Origin: Methylobacterium sp. E-066 | GTDB lineage: Bacteria; Pseudomonadota; Alphaproteobacteria; Rhizobiales; Beijerinckiaceae | Length of the DNA: 64,000 nucleotides | NCBI RefSeq assembly: GCF_022829635.1 | Contig: NZ_JAKSYO010000203.1 | Location: 1 to 64,000, forward strand | Reading direction: 5' to 3' | In this document: one piece after another, positions 16,507 to 25,156 of the stretch | How positions within the stretch are numbered: position 1 is the first letter of the stretch | Layout of the letters: every line of letters begins with the position of its first letter | The notes under the pieces: model-generated | Told to the model about the DNA's origin: nothing | Seen by the model: only the letters and a program-made list of their open reading frames with translations | Database searches by the model: none | Program-made: the position numbers and the translations under genes

Positions 16507-16860
16507 GGTCCTGCTTCTTGGCCGGTGCATCGCGACCGTGATCGCCTCGCGCTCACGCGGTCACCCGGCGCGGCGTTACCTAGCTGCCGGGCCGGCGAAG
16601 GCAACGCGTGGGTGCCCGCCGGGCGGCGGTCTCAGCGCAAGGCTTTGAAGAGGATCGCGAAGATGGCGTTCGCGGTCGGGTCTGAGGCCCGGGCCATCGT
16701 CTCCGGACGTCAGCAAAAAGCCTTTCGGTTGCAGACGGCTCCGGGTAGCACGGTGGCAGCGGTCAGCCCTGGCATGCGTACATCCGGGCTCGCGGCGACG
16801 CCGCCCGCCGGAACGATCCCTCGCCGCCCATGTGCGGCCATCGCCGACGGAGACGCGCCC
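16507..16860. other. Divergent intergenic region, MFS and SDR genes
   Basis: 354 bp between the MFS gene (minus) and an SDR gene (plus). It should hold both promoters. High GC frames cross it but none begins with a plausible ribosome site. No repeat or hairpin stands out. Confidence 0.35.
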
Positions 16861-17643
16861 ATGAGCGACACCCAGGACCGGACCGCGCTGGTGACGGGGG
16901 CGGCTCGCGGCATCGGGCTTGCCGCCGCAGCCCGGTTCCTCGCGGACGGGTGGCGCGTCGCACTCCTCGACATCGACGGACCGGGCGTGGAGGCGGCGGC
17001 CGCCCGGCTCGACCGGCCGGAGGCGGTGCTGGCCGTGACCGCGGACGTCTCCGATCCGGCAGCGGTCGAGGAAGCGATGCGGCGGGTCGACGACCGGTTC
17101 GGACGCCTCGACGCGCTGGTCAACAACGCCGGCATCGCGATCTTCAAGCCGCTGATGGAGACCACTTTCGCGGATTGGTCGCGGGTGCTGGCGGTGAACC
17201 TGTCCGGGCCGTTCCTGTGCACGCAGGCGGCCGTGCCGCTGCTCGCCGCGCGCGGCGGCGCGATCGTGAACGTCACCTCGATCTCGGGCCTGCGCGCCTC
17301 GACGCTGCGCACGGCCTACGGCACCAGCAAGGCGGCTTTGGCGCAGCTGACCAAGCAGCAGGCGGTCGAGCTGGCGCAGTTCGGGATCCGGGTGAACGCG
17401 GTCGCCCCCGGCCCGGTGGACACCGCGATGGCCAAGGCGGTCCACAGCCCCGAGATCCGCGCGGATTACCACGACGCCGTCCCCCTCGGGCGCTACGGCC
17501 TGGAGACGGAACTCGCGGAGGCGATCGTGTTCCTCTGCTCCGAGCGGGCCTCCTTCGTCACCGGCCAGCAGCTCGCCGTGGACGGCGGCTTCGAGGCGAC
17601 GGGCATCGGCCTGAAAACCCTGCGCGGGGAGCGGCGGGACTGA
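16861..17643 (+). CDS. Short-chain dehydrogenase/reductase (classical SDR)
   Basis: A 260-aa NAD(P)-dependent oxidoreductase. It shows the Gly-rich cofactor loop TGAARGIG, the Asp-Asp region ALLDIDG favouring NAD, NNAG in VNNAGIAIFKP, catalytic Ser of VNVTSISG, and YGTSK (Tyr and Lys). The C-terminus has the family's FVTGQQLAVDGGF. It lies ahead of the GntR regulator and Liv importer and could oxidise or reduce the imported compound. The substrate cannot be told from sequence. Confidence 0.85.
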   Translation: MSDTQDRTALVTGAARGIGLAAAARFLADGWRVALLDIDGPGVEAAAARLDRPEAVLAVTADVSDPAAVEEAMRRVDDRFGRLDALVNNAGIAIFKPLMETTFADWSRVLAVNLSGPFLCTQAAVPLLAARGGAIVNVTSISGLRASTLRTAYGTSKAALAQLTKQQAVELAQFGIRVNAVAPGPVDTAMAKAVHSPEIRADYHDAVPLGRYGLETELAEAIVFLCSERASFVTGQQLAVDGGFEATGIGLKTLRGERRD

Positions 17644-17831
17644 GCGCCGCTCCGGCCGGATCAAACGGTTTCCGGACGATCGCCTCGCAGCCGTCCCGCC
17701 TGCGCGGGCGAGGCAATCCGAGGGCGCCGACTCTTGCCGGTGTCGCGCCGCCTTCGCGCAATCGCTTCTCTCGTCGGGAGGCCTCCGTGGCCGCCCCGAG
17801 CCCCCCGTTTGTCGCGGCGCGTCATTTCTGG

Positions 17832-17842
17832 ATACAATCTAC
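17832..17842 (+). promoter_or_regulatory. ATACAATCTAC motif in GntR-gene promoter
   Basis: The 11-bp ATACAATCTAC lies 19 nt before the GntR start and overlaps a -10-like TACAAT, with a TTGTCG-like -35 about 18 nt upstream. The identical 11-mer recurs at 18607-18617 before the importer operon. GntR/FCD regulators often bind TTGTATACAA-type sites, half of which is visible here. Likely an autoregulatory operator, by inference. Confidence 0.5.
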
Positions 17843-17860
17843 CCTCGTTTCGAGGTGTCC

Positions 17861-18553
17861 ATGTCCGCTCCGGCCTCCCCGCCGCCCGCCACCGATCGCC
17901 TGCGCCACAAGACGGTCTCCGCGGCCGTCACCGAATCGCTCCGGCAGCGCATCCTGAACGGCGAGTTCGCGCCCGGTATCCAGCTGCGCCAGGACGCGCT
18001 GGCGGAGGAATTCGGCATCAGCCGCATCCCGGTCCGGGAGGCGCTGCTTCAGCTTGAGGCCCAGGGGCTGGTCAGGATCATGCCGCATCGCGGGGCCGTG
18101 GTCACCGGCCTGTCCGTCGAGGAGGTCGAGGACATCTTTCGCCTGCGCGAGCAGCTCGAACCACCCCTTCTGGCGCTCTCGGCGCGCCGCTTCGCCGAGG
18201 CGGATTACCGGAGGCTGCGCAGCCTGACCGACGGGTACGGCGCGGCGCTCGCGGCCGGTCAGGTCGACCGATGGGGCGAGCTGAACCGGAGCTTCCACCT
18301 CGATCTGCTGCGCTACGCCGATCGCCCCCGCTCCCTCAGCATCGTCTCCGGCCTGCTCCAGGATTGCGATCGCCCGACGCGGCTCCAGCTGTCCGCCTCC
18401 GGGGACACCGCCCGCGCCGACCACGAGCACACGCAGATCGTGGCTTTGTGCGAGGCCGGCCGGATCTCCGAGGCGGCCGACCTCCTGCAAGCCCATATCG
18501 CGCACGCCGCCGTCTCGCTCGTGGCGATCTATCGGCAGGCCCATGCCGAGTGA
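17861..18553 (+). CDS. GntR-family transcriptional regulator with FCD domain
   Basis: A 230-aa regulator. The winged HTH is about residues 20-85 (LRQRILNGEFAPGIQLRQDA, EEFGISRIPVREALLQLEAQ), followed by an all-helical FCD ligand domain whose metal or ligand residues show as NRSFHLDLL and the His of DHEHTQIV. FCD members usually repress catabolic genes until an organic acid binds. ATG 17861 has GAGG 6 nt upstream. The gene precedes the Liv-type operon, which shares its promoter motif, so it most likely controls that importer and itself. Confidence 0.88.
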   Translation: MSAPASPPPATDRLRHKTVSAAVTESLRQRILNGEFAPGIQLRQDALAEEFGISRIPVREALLQLEAQGLVRIMPHRGAVVTGLSVEEVEDIFRLREQLEPPLLALSARRFAEADYRRLRSLTDGYGAALAAGQVDRWGELNRSFHLDLLRYADRPRSLSIVSGLLQDCDRPTRLQLSASGDTARADHEHTQIVALCEAGRISEAADLLQAHIAHAAVSLVAIYRQAHAE

Positions 18554-18586
18554 GGGGCTCCCCGCAGACGCCGCGAAGCAGGCGCC

Positions 18587-18617
18587 TTGACGTGTCCGCA
18601 GATTTTATACAATCTAC
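18587..18617 (+). promoter_or_regulatory. livG: Importer-operon promoter with overlapping operator motif
   Basis: A TTGACG (18587-18592) and TACAAT (18608-18613) are spaced by 15 nt, short but usable for a vegetative promoter. The -10 is embedded in ATACAATCTAC (18607-18617), the same 11-mer found before the GntR gene. Binding there would block RNA polymerase, fitting repression by the adjacent GntR/FCD protein. The importer start codon is 24 nt further on. Confidence 0.5.
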
Positions 18618-18641
18618 AAAAACCGAATCGGCGAGGGCGTC

Positions 18642-19394
18642 GTGGCTGAGCACGCATTGGTGACGGAGGGGCTGACCAAGGCGTTCGGAGGCTTCACGGC
18701 CGTGCGCGGGGTCGACTTCGCGGTCCGCCGCCATGCAATTCACGCGCTCATCGGCCCGAACGGGGCCGGCAAGACCACGTTCTTCAACCTGCTGACGAAG
18801 GTCCACACGCCGACCGGCGGGCGCATCCTCTACGAGGGAACCGACATCACCCACGAGAGCTCGGCGGCGATCGCCCGACGGGGGATCGTGCGCTCGTTCC
18901 AGATCTCGGCGACCTTCCCGCACATGAGCGTGCGCGACAATGTCCGCGTCGCGCTGCAGCGGCGCCTCGGGACGCAATACGCGTTCTGGCGCTCGATCCG
19001 GTCGCTATCCGTGTTGGACGACGAGGCCATGGCGCTCCTGTCCGATGTCGGCCTGGCGGATTACGCCGAGGCGAACGCCGCCGACCTGTCCTACGGGCGC
19101 AAGCGGACCCTGGAGATCGCCACGACGCTGGCGCTGGATCCGCCCCTGCTCCTGCTCGACGAGCCGACCCAGGGCATGGCCATCGACGATGTCGACCGGA
19201 TCAAGCGCCTGATCCGGCGGATCGCCGTCGGCCGCACCATCCTGATGGTCGAGCACAACATGTCGGTGGTGGCCGATCTCTGCGATACCATCACCGTGCT
19301 CCAGCGCGGCGAGATCCTGGCTGAGGGCAGCTACGAAGCGGTCTCCGCCGATCCCGGGGTGAAGGCGGCCTATCTCGGAGGCGGGCATGCTTGA
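18642..19394 (+). CDS. livG: Branched-chain-type ABC importer ATPase (LivG)
   Basis: A 250-aa ATPase of the Liv (HAAT) importer family. Walker A GPNGAGKTT, signature LSYGRKRTLEI (the LSYG form typical of LivG), Walker B LLLLDEPTQGM and switch His MVEHNMSVV are all present. The start is GTG 18642. It overlaps the next ATPase gene by 8 nt. Together with livF, livH, livM and the binding protein it forms a complete ABC importer for an amino acid, amide or other small organic solute. Confidence 0.9.
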   Translation: MAEHALVTEGLTKAFGGFTAVRGVDFAVRRHAIHALIGPNGAGKTTFFNLLTKVHTPTGGRILYEGTDITHESSAAIARRGIVRSFQISATFPHMSVRDNVRVALQRRLGTQYAFWRSIRSLSVLDDEAMALLSDVGLADYAEANAADLSYGRKRTLEIATTLALDPPLLLLDEPTQGMAIDDVDRIKRLIRRIAVGRTILMVEHNMSVVADLCDTITVLQRGEILAEGSYEAVSADPGVKAAYLGGGHA

Positions 19395-20097
19395 AGCCGC
19401 CACCGCCCTGGAGATCCGCGGGCTCGAAGCCTGGTACGGCGAGAGCCACGTCCTGCACGGGGTCGACCTCACGGTGCGCGAGGGCGAGTGCGTGACCCTG
19501 CTCGGCCGCAACGGCACCGGGCGCAGCACCACCCTCAAGGCGATCCTCGGCCTGACCGACCGCCGCGCCGGCTCGGTGCGGGTGCGCGGGCAGGAGACGA
19601 TCCGGCTCAGCACGCACAGGATCGCCCGGCTCGGCCTCGGCTACTGCCCGGAGGAGCGCGGCATCTACCGCTCGCTGACCACGCAGGAGAACCTCACCCT
19701 CCTGCCCCGCCTCGGGCCCGACGGGATGTCGGTGGCCGAGGTGCTGGCGCTGTTCCCGAACCTCGCCGAGCGGGCCGATAGCGGCGGCGGCCGCCTCTCG
19801 GGCGGCGAGCAGCAGATGCTGGCGCTCGGCCGCATCCTGACCACGGGCGCCCGCATCCTGCTGCTCGACGAGATCACCGAGGGCTTGGCCCCGGTCATCG
19901 TCGAGGCCCTCGGCCGGGCGGTCGCCCTGCTCAAGAGCCGGGGCTTCACCATCGTGCTGGTCGAGCAGAACTTTCACTTCGCCCGCCACCTCGCCGACCG
20001 CCATTACGTGATCGAGAATGGCCGCGTCGCGGCCGAGATCCCGGCGGACGAGGTGGCGGCCAGGGAGGCCGAGGTCGGGCGCCTGCTCGGCGTGTGA
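19387..20097 (+). CDS. livF: Branched-chain-type ABC importer ATPase (LivF), Walker A Arg
   Basis: A 236-aa second ATPase: signature LSGGEQQMLALGR, Walker B LLLDEITEGLAP, switch region VEQNF. Its Walker A reads GRNGTGRST, so the Lys that normally contacts ATP phosphates is Arg (codon CGC). I have a recollection of Arg at this position in some LivF homologues, so it may be tolerated, but the site is likely weakened and the pair with LivG asymmetric. The ATG lies inside the end of livG. Confidence 0.88.
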   Translation: MLEAATALEIRGLEAWYGESHVLHGVDLTVREGECVTLLGRNGTGRSTTLKAILGLTDRRAGSVRVRGQETIRLSTHRIARLGLGYCPEERGIYRSLTTQENLTLLPRLGPDGMSVAEVLALFPNLAERADSGGGRLSGGEQQMLALGRILTTGARILLLDEITEGLAPVIVEALGRAVALLKSRGFTIVLVEQNFHFARHLADRHYVIENGRVAAEIPADEVAAREAEVGRLLGV

Positions 20098-20140
20098 GGC
20101 CTGCAAGATTGAACGGTCGGGACGAACAGGAGGCGGGAAC

Positions 20141-21361
20141 ATGCGGTCACGGTTCATCGGTTACGTGCTCGGCGCGTCGCTCGCGTCGGCCCCCCTGCCA
20201 GCGCTCGCCGCCGAGCCGGTCAGCGACGGCGTCGTCAAGATCGGCATCCTCAACGACCTGTCGGGGATCTATTCCGACTTCACCGGGCGCGGCTCGGCGG
20301 TGGCGGCGCAGATCGCCATCGACGAGATCGGCGGCAAGGTGCTGGGTGCCCCGGTCGAGCTCATCGCCGCCGACCACCAGAACAAGCCCGACATCGCCGC
20401 CAACCTCGCCCGGGAATGGTTCGACCAGGGCAAGGTCGACATGATCGCCGACTTCCCGACCTCCTCGACGGCGCTCGCCGTGATGGAGATCGCCAAGCAG
20501 AAGAACCGGGTGACGATGCTCTCGGCCGGGGTCGCCATGGCGGCGATCAACGAGAAGTGCTCGCCGCTCAACGCGCAGTGGATGGTCAACACCTACGCGC
20601 TCGCGGCCGGCACCGCCAAGGCGCTGCTGAAGACCGGCCGCAAGACCTGGTACTTCGTCACCGCCGATTACACCTTCGGCCATTCCCTCGAGAAGGACGC
20701 CTCCGCGGTTGTGGAGGCCGAGGGCGGCAAGGTGCTGGGCGTCTCGCGCCACCCGTTCCCGGGGGGCGACTTCTCCTCCTTCATGCTGAAGGCGCAGGGG
20801 AGCGGCGCGCAGGTGATCGCGCTGGCCAATGCCGGCAGCGACACGATCAACGCGGTCAAGCAGGCCGCCGAGTACGGCATCGGGCGCAGCGACAAGCAGG
20901 TGATCGCCCCGCTGCTGACCTACATCACCGACGTGAAGAGCCTCGGGCTGGTCAAGGCCCAGGACATGTACCTCACGGAAGCGTTCTACTGGGATTACGA
21001 CGACCGCTCGCGCGCCTTCGCGGAGAAATACTTCGCCAAGATGAAGCGCATGCCGAGCGCCTCGCAGGCGGCGGTCTACTCCGCCGCGCTCAGCTACCTC
21101 AAGGCGATCGAGGCGGCGGGCACCGACGAGGCCGGCGCGGTGATGGGCAAGCTGCGCACCATGACGATCGACGACGCGGTGATCCGCAACGGCAAGCTGC
21201 GCGCCGACGGCGCCCTCGTCCACGACATGCTGCTCCTGCAGGTGAAGAAGCCGGCGGAGTCCAAGCGCGACTGGGACTTCTACAACGTCCGGGCGGTCCT
21301 GAAGGGCGACGACGTGTTCCCGAAGCCCTCGGATTCCTGCCCGCTCAACGCCAAGGGCTGA
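20141..21361 (+). CDS. Liv-type periplasmic substrate-binding protein
   Basis: A 406-aa type I periplasmic binding protein (Peripla_BP_6). The signal peptide is LGASLASAPLPALAAE, and the mature domain opens with VVKIGILNDLSGIYSDFTGR, the family's hallmark. ATG 20141 is preceded by AGGAGG; a frame open from 20018 is ignored because the signal would be internal. Such proteins bind amino acids, amides, urea or aromatic acids. Order in the operon is livG, livF, binding protein, livH, livM, with a repeat-rich gap after this gene. Confidence 0.9.
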   Translation: MRSRFIGYVLGASLASAPLPALAAEPVSDGVVKIGILNDLSGIYSDFTGRGSAVAAQIAIDEIGGKVLGAPVELIAADHQNKPDIAANLAREWFDQGKVDMIADFPTSSTALAVMEIAKQKNRVTMLSAGVAMAAINEKCSPLNAQWMVNTYALAAGTAKALLKTGRKTWYFVTADYTFGHSLEKDASAVVEAEGGKVLGVSRHPFPGGDFSSFMLKAQGSGAQVIALANAGSDTINAVKQAAEYGIGRSDKQVIAPLLTYITDVKSLGLVKAQDMYLTEAFYWDYDDRSRAFAEKYFAKMKRMPSASQAAVYSAALSYLKAIEAAGTDEAGAVMGKLRTMTIDDAVIRNGKLRADGALVHDMLLLQVKKPAESKRDWDFYNVRAVLKGDDVFPKPSDSCPLNAKG

Positions 21362-21487
21362 AACGCTGTCGCGCAAGGGCGCGCACCGGCCTCCGGGATG
21401 GCGCGCGTCCCCTCCCCGGTGTGGCAGCGGACTACAGAGGGTTGCATGGCGGGCGCGGTCACATCGTCGCCCGTAGAAAGCGAAGGT

Positions 21488-21586
21488 CCCCTCTCCCGAG
21501 CGGGAGAGGGACAGGGTGAGGGATGCGACATCTCCGGAAAGACCTGGCCCCTCACCCCAACCCTCTCCCGCTCGGGAGAGGGGGCA
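21488..21586. repeat. Inverted pair of REP-like hairpins
   Basis: Two perfect hairpins have the same 10-bp arm CCCTCTCCCG: 21489-21510 with loop AG and 21561-21582 with loop CT. Each is flanked by a GGGTGAGGG-type tail (21515-21522) or its complement (21549-21557), facing each other, so the two units form a larger inverted repeat like a BIME. They sit in the 333-bp gap between the binding protein and livH and may act on mRNA decay or attenuation. The rest of the gap holds nothing I recognise. Confidence 0.8.
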
Positions 21587-21694
21587 CGTCGAGCCCTGCA
21601 AGAGCGACCGTGTCTCGACCCTGCGTAGCCGTAGCCCTTGTGGCGCATCCCCGAAAAGACCGTCCGACCCCTCCAACCCGCCGGTGACCCCACG

Positions 21695-22597
21695 ATGGAC
21701 ATCACCTTCCAGGCCTTCATGGCCCAGCTCACCATCGGCCTGATCGGCGGCTGCTTCTACGCCCTGCTGAGCATGGGGCTCGCGATCATCTTCGGGCTGC
21801 TCAACATCATCAACTTCACCCACGGGGCGCAGTTCATGATGGCGGCGTTCCTGGCCTGGATCGGGCTCACCCAGATCGGGCCCTGGCTCGGCTATCCGGA
21901 TTTCCAGATCAGCTTCTGGGTCGCGCTGGTGCTGGCGCCGCTCTGCGTCGCCCTGTTCGGCATGGTCATCGAGCGCACGCTGCTGCGCCGGCTCTACCAT
22001 CTCGACCACCTCTACGGCCTGCTCCTGACCTTCGGGGTGGCTCTGGTGATGGAGGGGGCGTTCCGGTACGCGTTCGGCGTCTCCGGCCAGGGCTACGAGC
22101 CGCCGGAGATCCTGCAGGGGCCGGTCGATGTCGGCTTCATGCTGCTGCCGAAGTACCGCATCTTCGTGGTCGTGGCCTCGCTGCTGATCTGCTTCGGCAC
22201 GTGGTACCTGTTCGAGCGGACCAAGCTCGGCGCCTATCTGCGCGCCGGCACCGAGAACCCGCGCCTGCTCCAGGCCTTCGGCATCAACGTGCCGGTGATG
22301 ATCACCCTCACCTACGGGTTCGGCGTGGCGCTCGCCGGCATCGCCGGGGTGCTGGCCGCGCCGATCATGCAGGTGACGCCGCTGATGGGCGGCAACCTGC
22401 TCAACATCGTCTTCGCCGTGGTGGTGATCGGCGGCCTCGGCTCGATCCTCGGCGCGATGATGACCGGCCTCGCCCTCGGGCTGATCGAGGGGCTGACCAA
22501 GGTGGTCTACCCCGAGGCCTCCACCGTGGTGGTGTTCGTCATCATGGCGCTGGCCCTGCTGGTGCGCCCGGCCGGCCTGTTCGGCCGCGAAGCCTGA
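21695..22597 (+). CDS. livH: Liv-type ABC importer permease (LivH)
   Basis: A 300-aa inner-membrane permease with about eight helices. It starts with MDITFQAFMAQLTIGLIGGC and carries the conserved LivH segments LLNIINFTHGAQFMMAAFLA and YGFGVALAGIAGVLAAPIM, plus VIGGLGSILGAMMTGLALG near the C-terminus. ATG 21695 was selected because residues before it are not membrane-like. It pairs with LivM, whose gene begins 9 nt after the stop. Confidence 0.9.
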   Translation: MDITFQAFMAQLTIGLIGGCFYALLSMGLAIIFGLLNIINFTHGAQFMMAAFLAWIGLTQIGPWLGYPDFQISFWVALVLAPLCVALFGMVIERTLLRRLYHLDHLYGLLLTFGVALVMEGAFRYAFGVSGQGYEPPEILQGPVDVGFMLLPKYRIFVVVASLLICFGTWYLFERTKLGAYLRAGTENPRLLQAFGINVPVMITLTYGFGVALAGIAGVLAAPIMQVTPLMGGNLLNIVFAVVVIGGLGSILGAMMTGLALGLIEGLTKVVYPEASTVVVFVIMALALLVRPAGLFGREA

Positions 22598-22606
22598 GGG
22601 GAGCCG

Positions 22607-23608
22607 ATGTCGAACACCTTCAAGATCTTTCTCGTCCTGGTCGGGCTCGCCCTGGTCGTGCCGTTCGTGCCCGGGCTGATCTACCCGGTCTTCGTGATGA
22701 AGGTGATGTGCTACGGGCTGTTCGCCTGCGCCTTCAACCTGCTCCTGGGCTTCACCGGGCTCGTCTCCTTCGCGCACGCTGCCTTCCTGGGCAGCGCCGG
22801 CTACGTCACCGGCGCCCTGATGATCCGCTTCGGCAACCACCCCCTCGGGATGCCGGCGGCGTTCGTGGCGGGCGTCGCCGCGGCGGCATTCGTCGGCTTC
22901 GCCATCGGCGGCCTCGCGATCCGGCGGCGGGGCATCTACTTCGCGATGATCACCCTGGCGCTGTCGCAGATCGTCTACTTCCTGGCGGTGCAGTTCCGCT
23001 GGACCGGCGGCGAGGACGGCCTCCAGGGCATCCCGCGCGGTAGCCTGTTCGGCCTCGACCTCACCTCCGACACGGTGATGTACTACGTGACCCTGGCGCT
23101 GTTCGCCGCCGGCTTCCTGTTCGTCGACCGCGTCGTCCACTCGCCCTTCGGCCAGATCCTGCAGGCGGTGCGGGACAACGAGGCCCGGGCGACCTCCCTC
23201 GGCTACGACACCGACCGGTTCAAGCTCCTGGCCTTCGTGATCTCGGCGGCGGTGGCCGGCTATGCCGGGGCGATGAAGGCCCTGGTCTTCCAGCTCGTCT
23301 CCCTCAACGACGTCTCGCTGCACACCTCGACCGAGGTGGTGCTGATGACCCTGCTCGGCGGCGTCGGCACGATCTTCGGGCCGCTGCTCGGGGCCGGGCT
23401 GGTGGTCGGGCTGCAGAACTACCTCGCCACCATCGGCGACCTCGTGACCGTGGTGATCGGGCTGATCTTCATCGTCTGCGTCTCGTTCTTCCGGCGCGGC
23501 GTCGTCGGCGAGTTCTTGCACCTGCGCCGCCGCCGGGCCGAGCGGGCCAAGAGGCGCCCGGTCCTGAACGCCACCCGCGATCCCGCGCCGGCCGCAGAGG
23601 CGGCCTGA
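22607..23608 (+). CDS. livM: Liv-type ABC importer permease (LivM)
   Basis: A 333-aa inner-membrane permease. The family motifs LLLGFTGLVSFAHAAFLGSA and LAIRRRGIYFAMITLALSQI are evident, and the loop QAVRDNEARATSLGYDTDRF is the ATPase-contact EAA-like region. The C-terminus is basic, then Ala/Pro-rich. It completes the importer membrane domain with LivH. The DapA-family gene begins 127 nt downstream on the same strand and may be cotranscribed. Confidence 0.9.
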   Translation: MSNTFKIFLVLVGLALVVPFVPGLIYPVFVMKVMCYGLFACAFNLLLGFTGLVSFAHAAFLGSAGYVTGALMIRFGNHPLGMPAAFVAGVAAAAFVGFAIGGLAIRRRGIYFAMITLALSQIVYFLAVQFRWTGGEDGLQGIPRGSLFGLDLTSDTVMYYVTLALFAAGFLFVDRVVHSPFGQILQAVRDNEARATSLGYDTDRFKLLAFVISAAVAGYAGAMKALVFQLVSLNDVSLHTSTEVVLMTLLGGVGTIFGPLLGAGLVVGLQNYLATIGDLVTVVIGLIFIVCVSFFRRGVVGEFLHLRRRRAERAKRRPVLNATRDPAPAAEAA

Positions 23609-23735
23609 GCCACGCCCCCTGCCCGGATGGGCCGACAGAGTTCGCCGCTGCGCCGCTGGAGGCGTCGGCGAAGCCATGGCCGCGCGATCCGCGCGCGGTG
23701 TTGTTCAACCCGTTGACGCAAAAGGAAAATCGATC

Positions 23736-24632
23736 ATGTGGACAGGTGTCATCCCCGCCGTCACGACCAAGTTCAAGCCCGACGGCAGCCTCGACCATGC
23801 CGAGATGGAGCGCTGCTTCAGCTTCCAGATGGAGGCCGGCTGCGACGGCATCATCGTCTGCGGATCCCTCGGCGAGGGGCCGATGCTGTCCCACGACGAG
23901 CGCATCGACGTGCTCCGGTTGGCCCAGTCGGTCACCAAGGGCAAGCCGACCCTGCTGACCGTGGCCGAGGCGGGCACGCGCGAGGCCTGCGACCTCGCCG
24001 CCAAGGCGGCCAAGGCCGGGGCCAGCGGCCTCATGGTGGTGCCGAGCCCGATCTACCACACCGACCCGGCCGAGACGGTCGAGACCCTGCGGGCCGTCGC
24101 GGCCGCGGGCGACCTGCCGGTGATGATCTACTCCAACCGCGTCGCCTACCGGGTCGACGTGACCCCCGAAATCATGGAGGAGCTGGCCGCGGATCCGCGC
24201 TTCGTGGCGATCAAGGAATCCTCGGACGACATCCGCCGCACCACCGAGATCATCAACCGGCTGGGCGACCGCTATGCTGTGCTCACCGGCGTCGACAACC
24301 TCGCCCTGGAGGCCCTCGCGGTCGGCGCCTGCGGCTGGGTCGCCGGCCTCGTCTGTGCCTTCCCGGCCGAGACGGTCGCGATCTACCGGCTGATGCAGGC
24401 GGGCCGCCTCAAGGAGGCGCTGGCGATCTACCGGTGGTTCCGGCCGCTCCTCGACCTCGATGTCTCGACTTACCTGGTCCAGAACATCAAGCTCGCGGAA
24501 GCCCTTGCAATAAACTCGACCGAACACGTGCGCGGCCCGCGCAAGCCCTTGTCCGGCGCCCGGCGCGCCGAGGTCGAGGCGATCGTGCGCCAGGCGATCG
24601 AGAGCCGCCCTGCCCTGCCCGCGGCGGCCTGA
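23736..24632 (+). CDS. DapA-family aldolase/dehydratase (N-acetylneuraminate lyase superfamily)
   Basis: A 298-aa TIM barrel that works through a Schiff base. Lys160 in FVAIKESSDDIRR is the catalytic Lys, Tyr132 in VMIYSNRV the proton relay, and CGSLGEGPML (42-51) the pyruvate-binding loop, with Ser-Leu-Gly-Glu where DapA has TTGE. Family members include dihydrodipicolinate synthase, keto-deoxy sugar acid enzymes and hydroxyproline-pathway deaminases. Location after a regulated Liv importer favours catabolism over lysine synthesis. ATG 23736 has AAAGGAAAA upstream. Confidence 0.85.
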   Translation: MWTGVIPAVTTKFKPDGSLDHAEMERCFSFQMEAGCDGIIVCGSLGEGPMLSHDERIDVLRLAQSVTKGKPTLLTVAEAGTREACDLAAKAAKAGASGLMVVPSPIYHTDPAETVETLRAVAAAGDLPVMIYSNRVAYRVDVTPEIMEELAADPRFVAIKESSDDIRRTTEIINRLGDRYAVLTGVDNLALEALAVGACGWVAGLVCAFPAETVAIYRLMQAGRLKEALAIYRWFRPLLDLDVSTYLVQNIKLAEALAINSTEHVRGPRKPLSGARRAEVEAIVRQAIESRPALPAAA

Positions 24633-24674
24633 AAGCGATCGACGGCCGGCAATTCGCAAACGCGATGGTCCGGC

Positions 24675-24711
24675 AGGCTCACGGCCCCGGCTCAACCCGG
24701 GCGGTGAGCCT
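24675..24711. terminator. Hairpin between convergent genes
   Basis: AGGCTCAC (24675-24682) pairs with GTGAGCCT (24704-24711), and the inner sequence can pair further (CCCGG/CCGGG). It lies between the DapA-family gene (plus) and a small gene (minus) and would serve both as a bidirectional terminator. The 3' T-run is weak on either side. Confidence 0.5.
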
Positions 24712-24722
24712 CTACCGCTCTC

Positions 24723-24992
24723 TCAGCGGCCGACACCGACTCCGGTGCCGCCGCCGATCGGGCCGATGGCATTCGGGCCGGTATTCGGGGCGGGCGTCGC
24801 GGCCTGGTTCCGCTCGATGTTCATCCGGAGCGTGTTGCCCTGCGTCGTCTGCTCCTGACGCAGGGAACGCATCTCGCTGTTGTATTCCATGGATTGGTTC
24901 GCGGCGTTGGGATTGTTCTGCCGCACTTGCGCCAGGACGGGGGTGGCGACGATCGGCGAGAGGCAGAGGGCGGCAAGGAGAAGGGGGCGCAT
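24723..24992 (-). CDS. Small secreted protein, 89 aa
   Basis: The signal peptide (LLLAALCLSPIVATPVLAQ) is followed by a polar Gln/Asn/Glu segment that should be helical (EMRSLRQEQTTQGNTLRMNI) and a Gly-rich tail ending in GGGTGVGVGR. After cleavage it has no Cys. I do not recognise a family. It is probably periplasmic or loosely surface-associated. It is the first of several small envelope proteins in this 24.7-27.3 kb stretch. Confidence 0.6.
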   Translation of the reverse strand: MRPLLLAALCLSPIVATPVLAQVRQNNPNAANQSMEYNSEMRSLRQEQTTQGNTLRMNIERNQAATPAPNTGPNAIGPIGGGTGVGVGR

Positions 24993-25156
24993 GGTCAGGC
25001 TCTGAAAGAGTCAATGGGGTTATAGAGTCGAAGCGTTCGGCGCCCGACCAGTTCCGCCCAGGGGCAGCGACTTGATGCATCAGGGCGGCGCATCGCGGTC
25101 TTGGCCTGACCGCGCTCGCTTGCGGCGAACCGGTGTCCACGTCGTCGGAGCGCGGC

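Noticed and set aside
20147..23677. 1176-codon open frame antisense to the Liv operon
   Set aside because: It mirrors the codon periodicity of the real genes, is full of His/Asp/Gly/Glu-rich low-information sequence, and crosses four well-supported genes.
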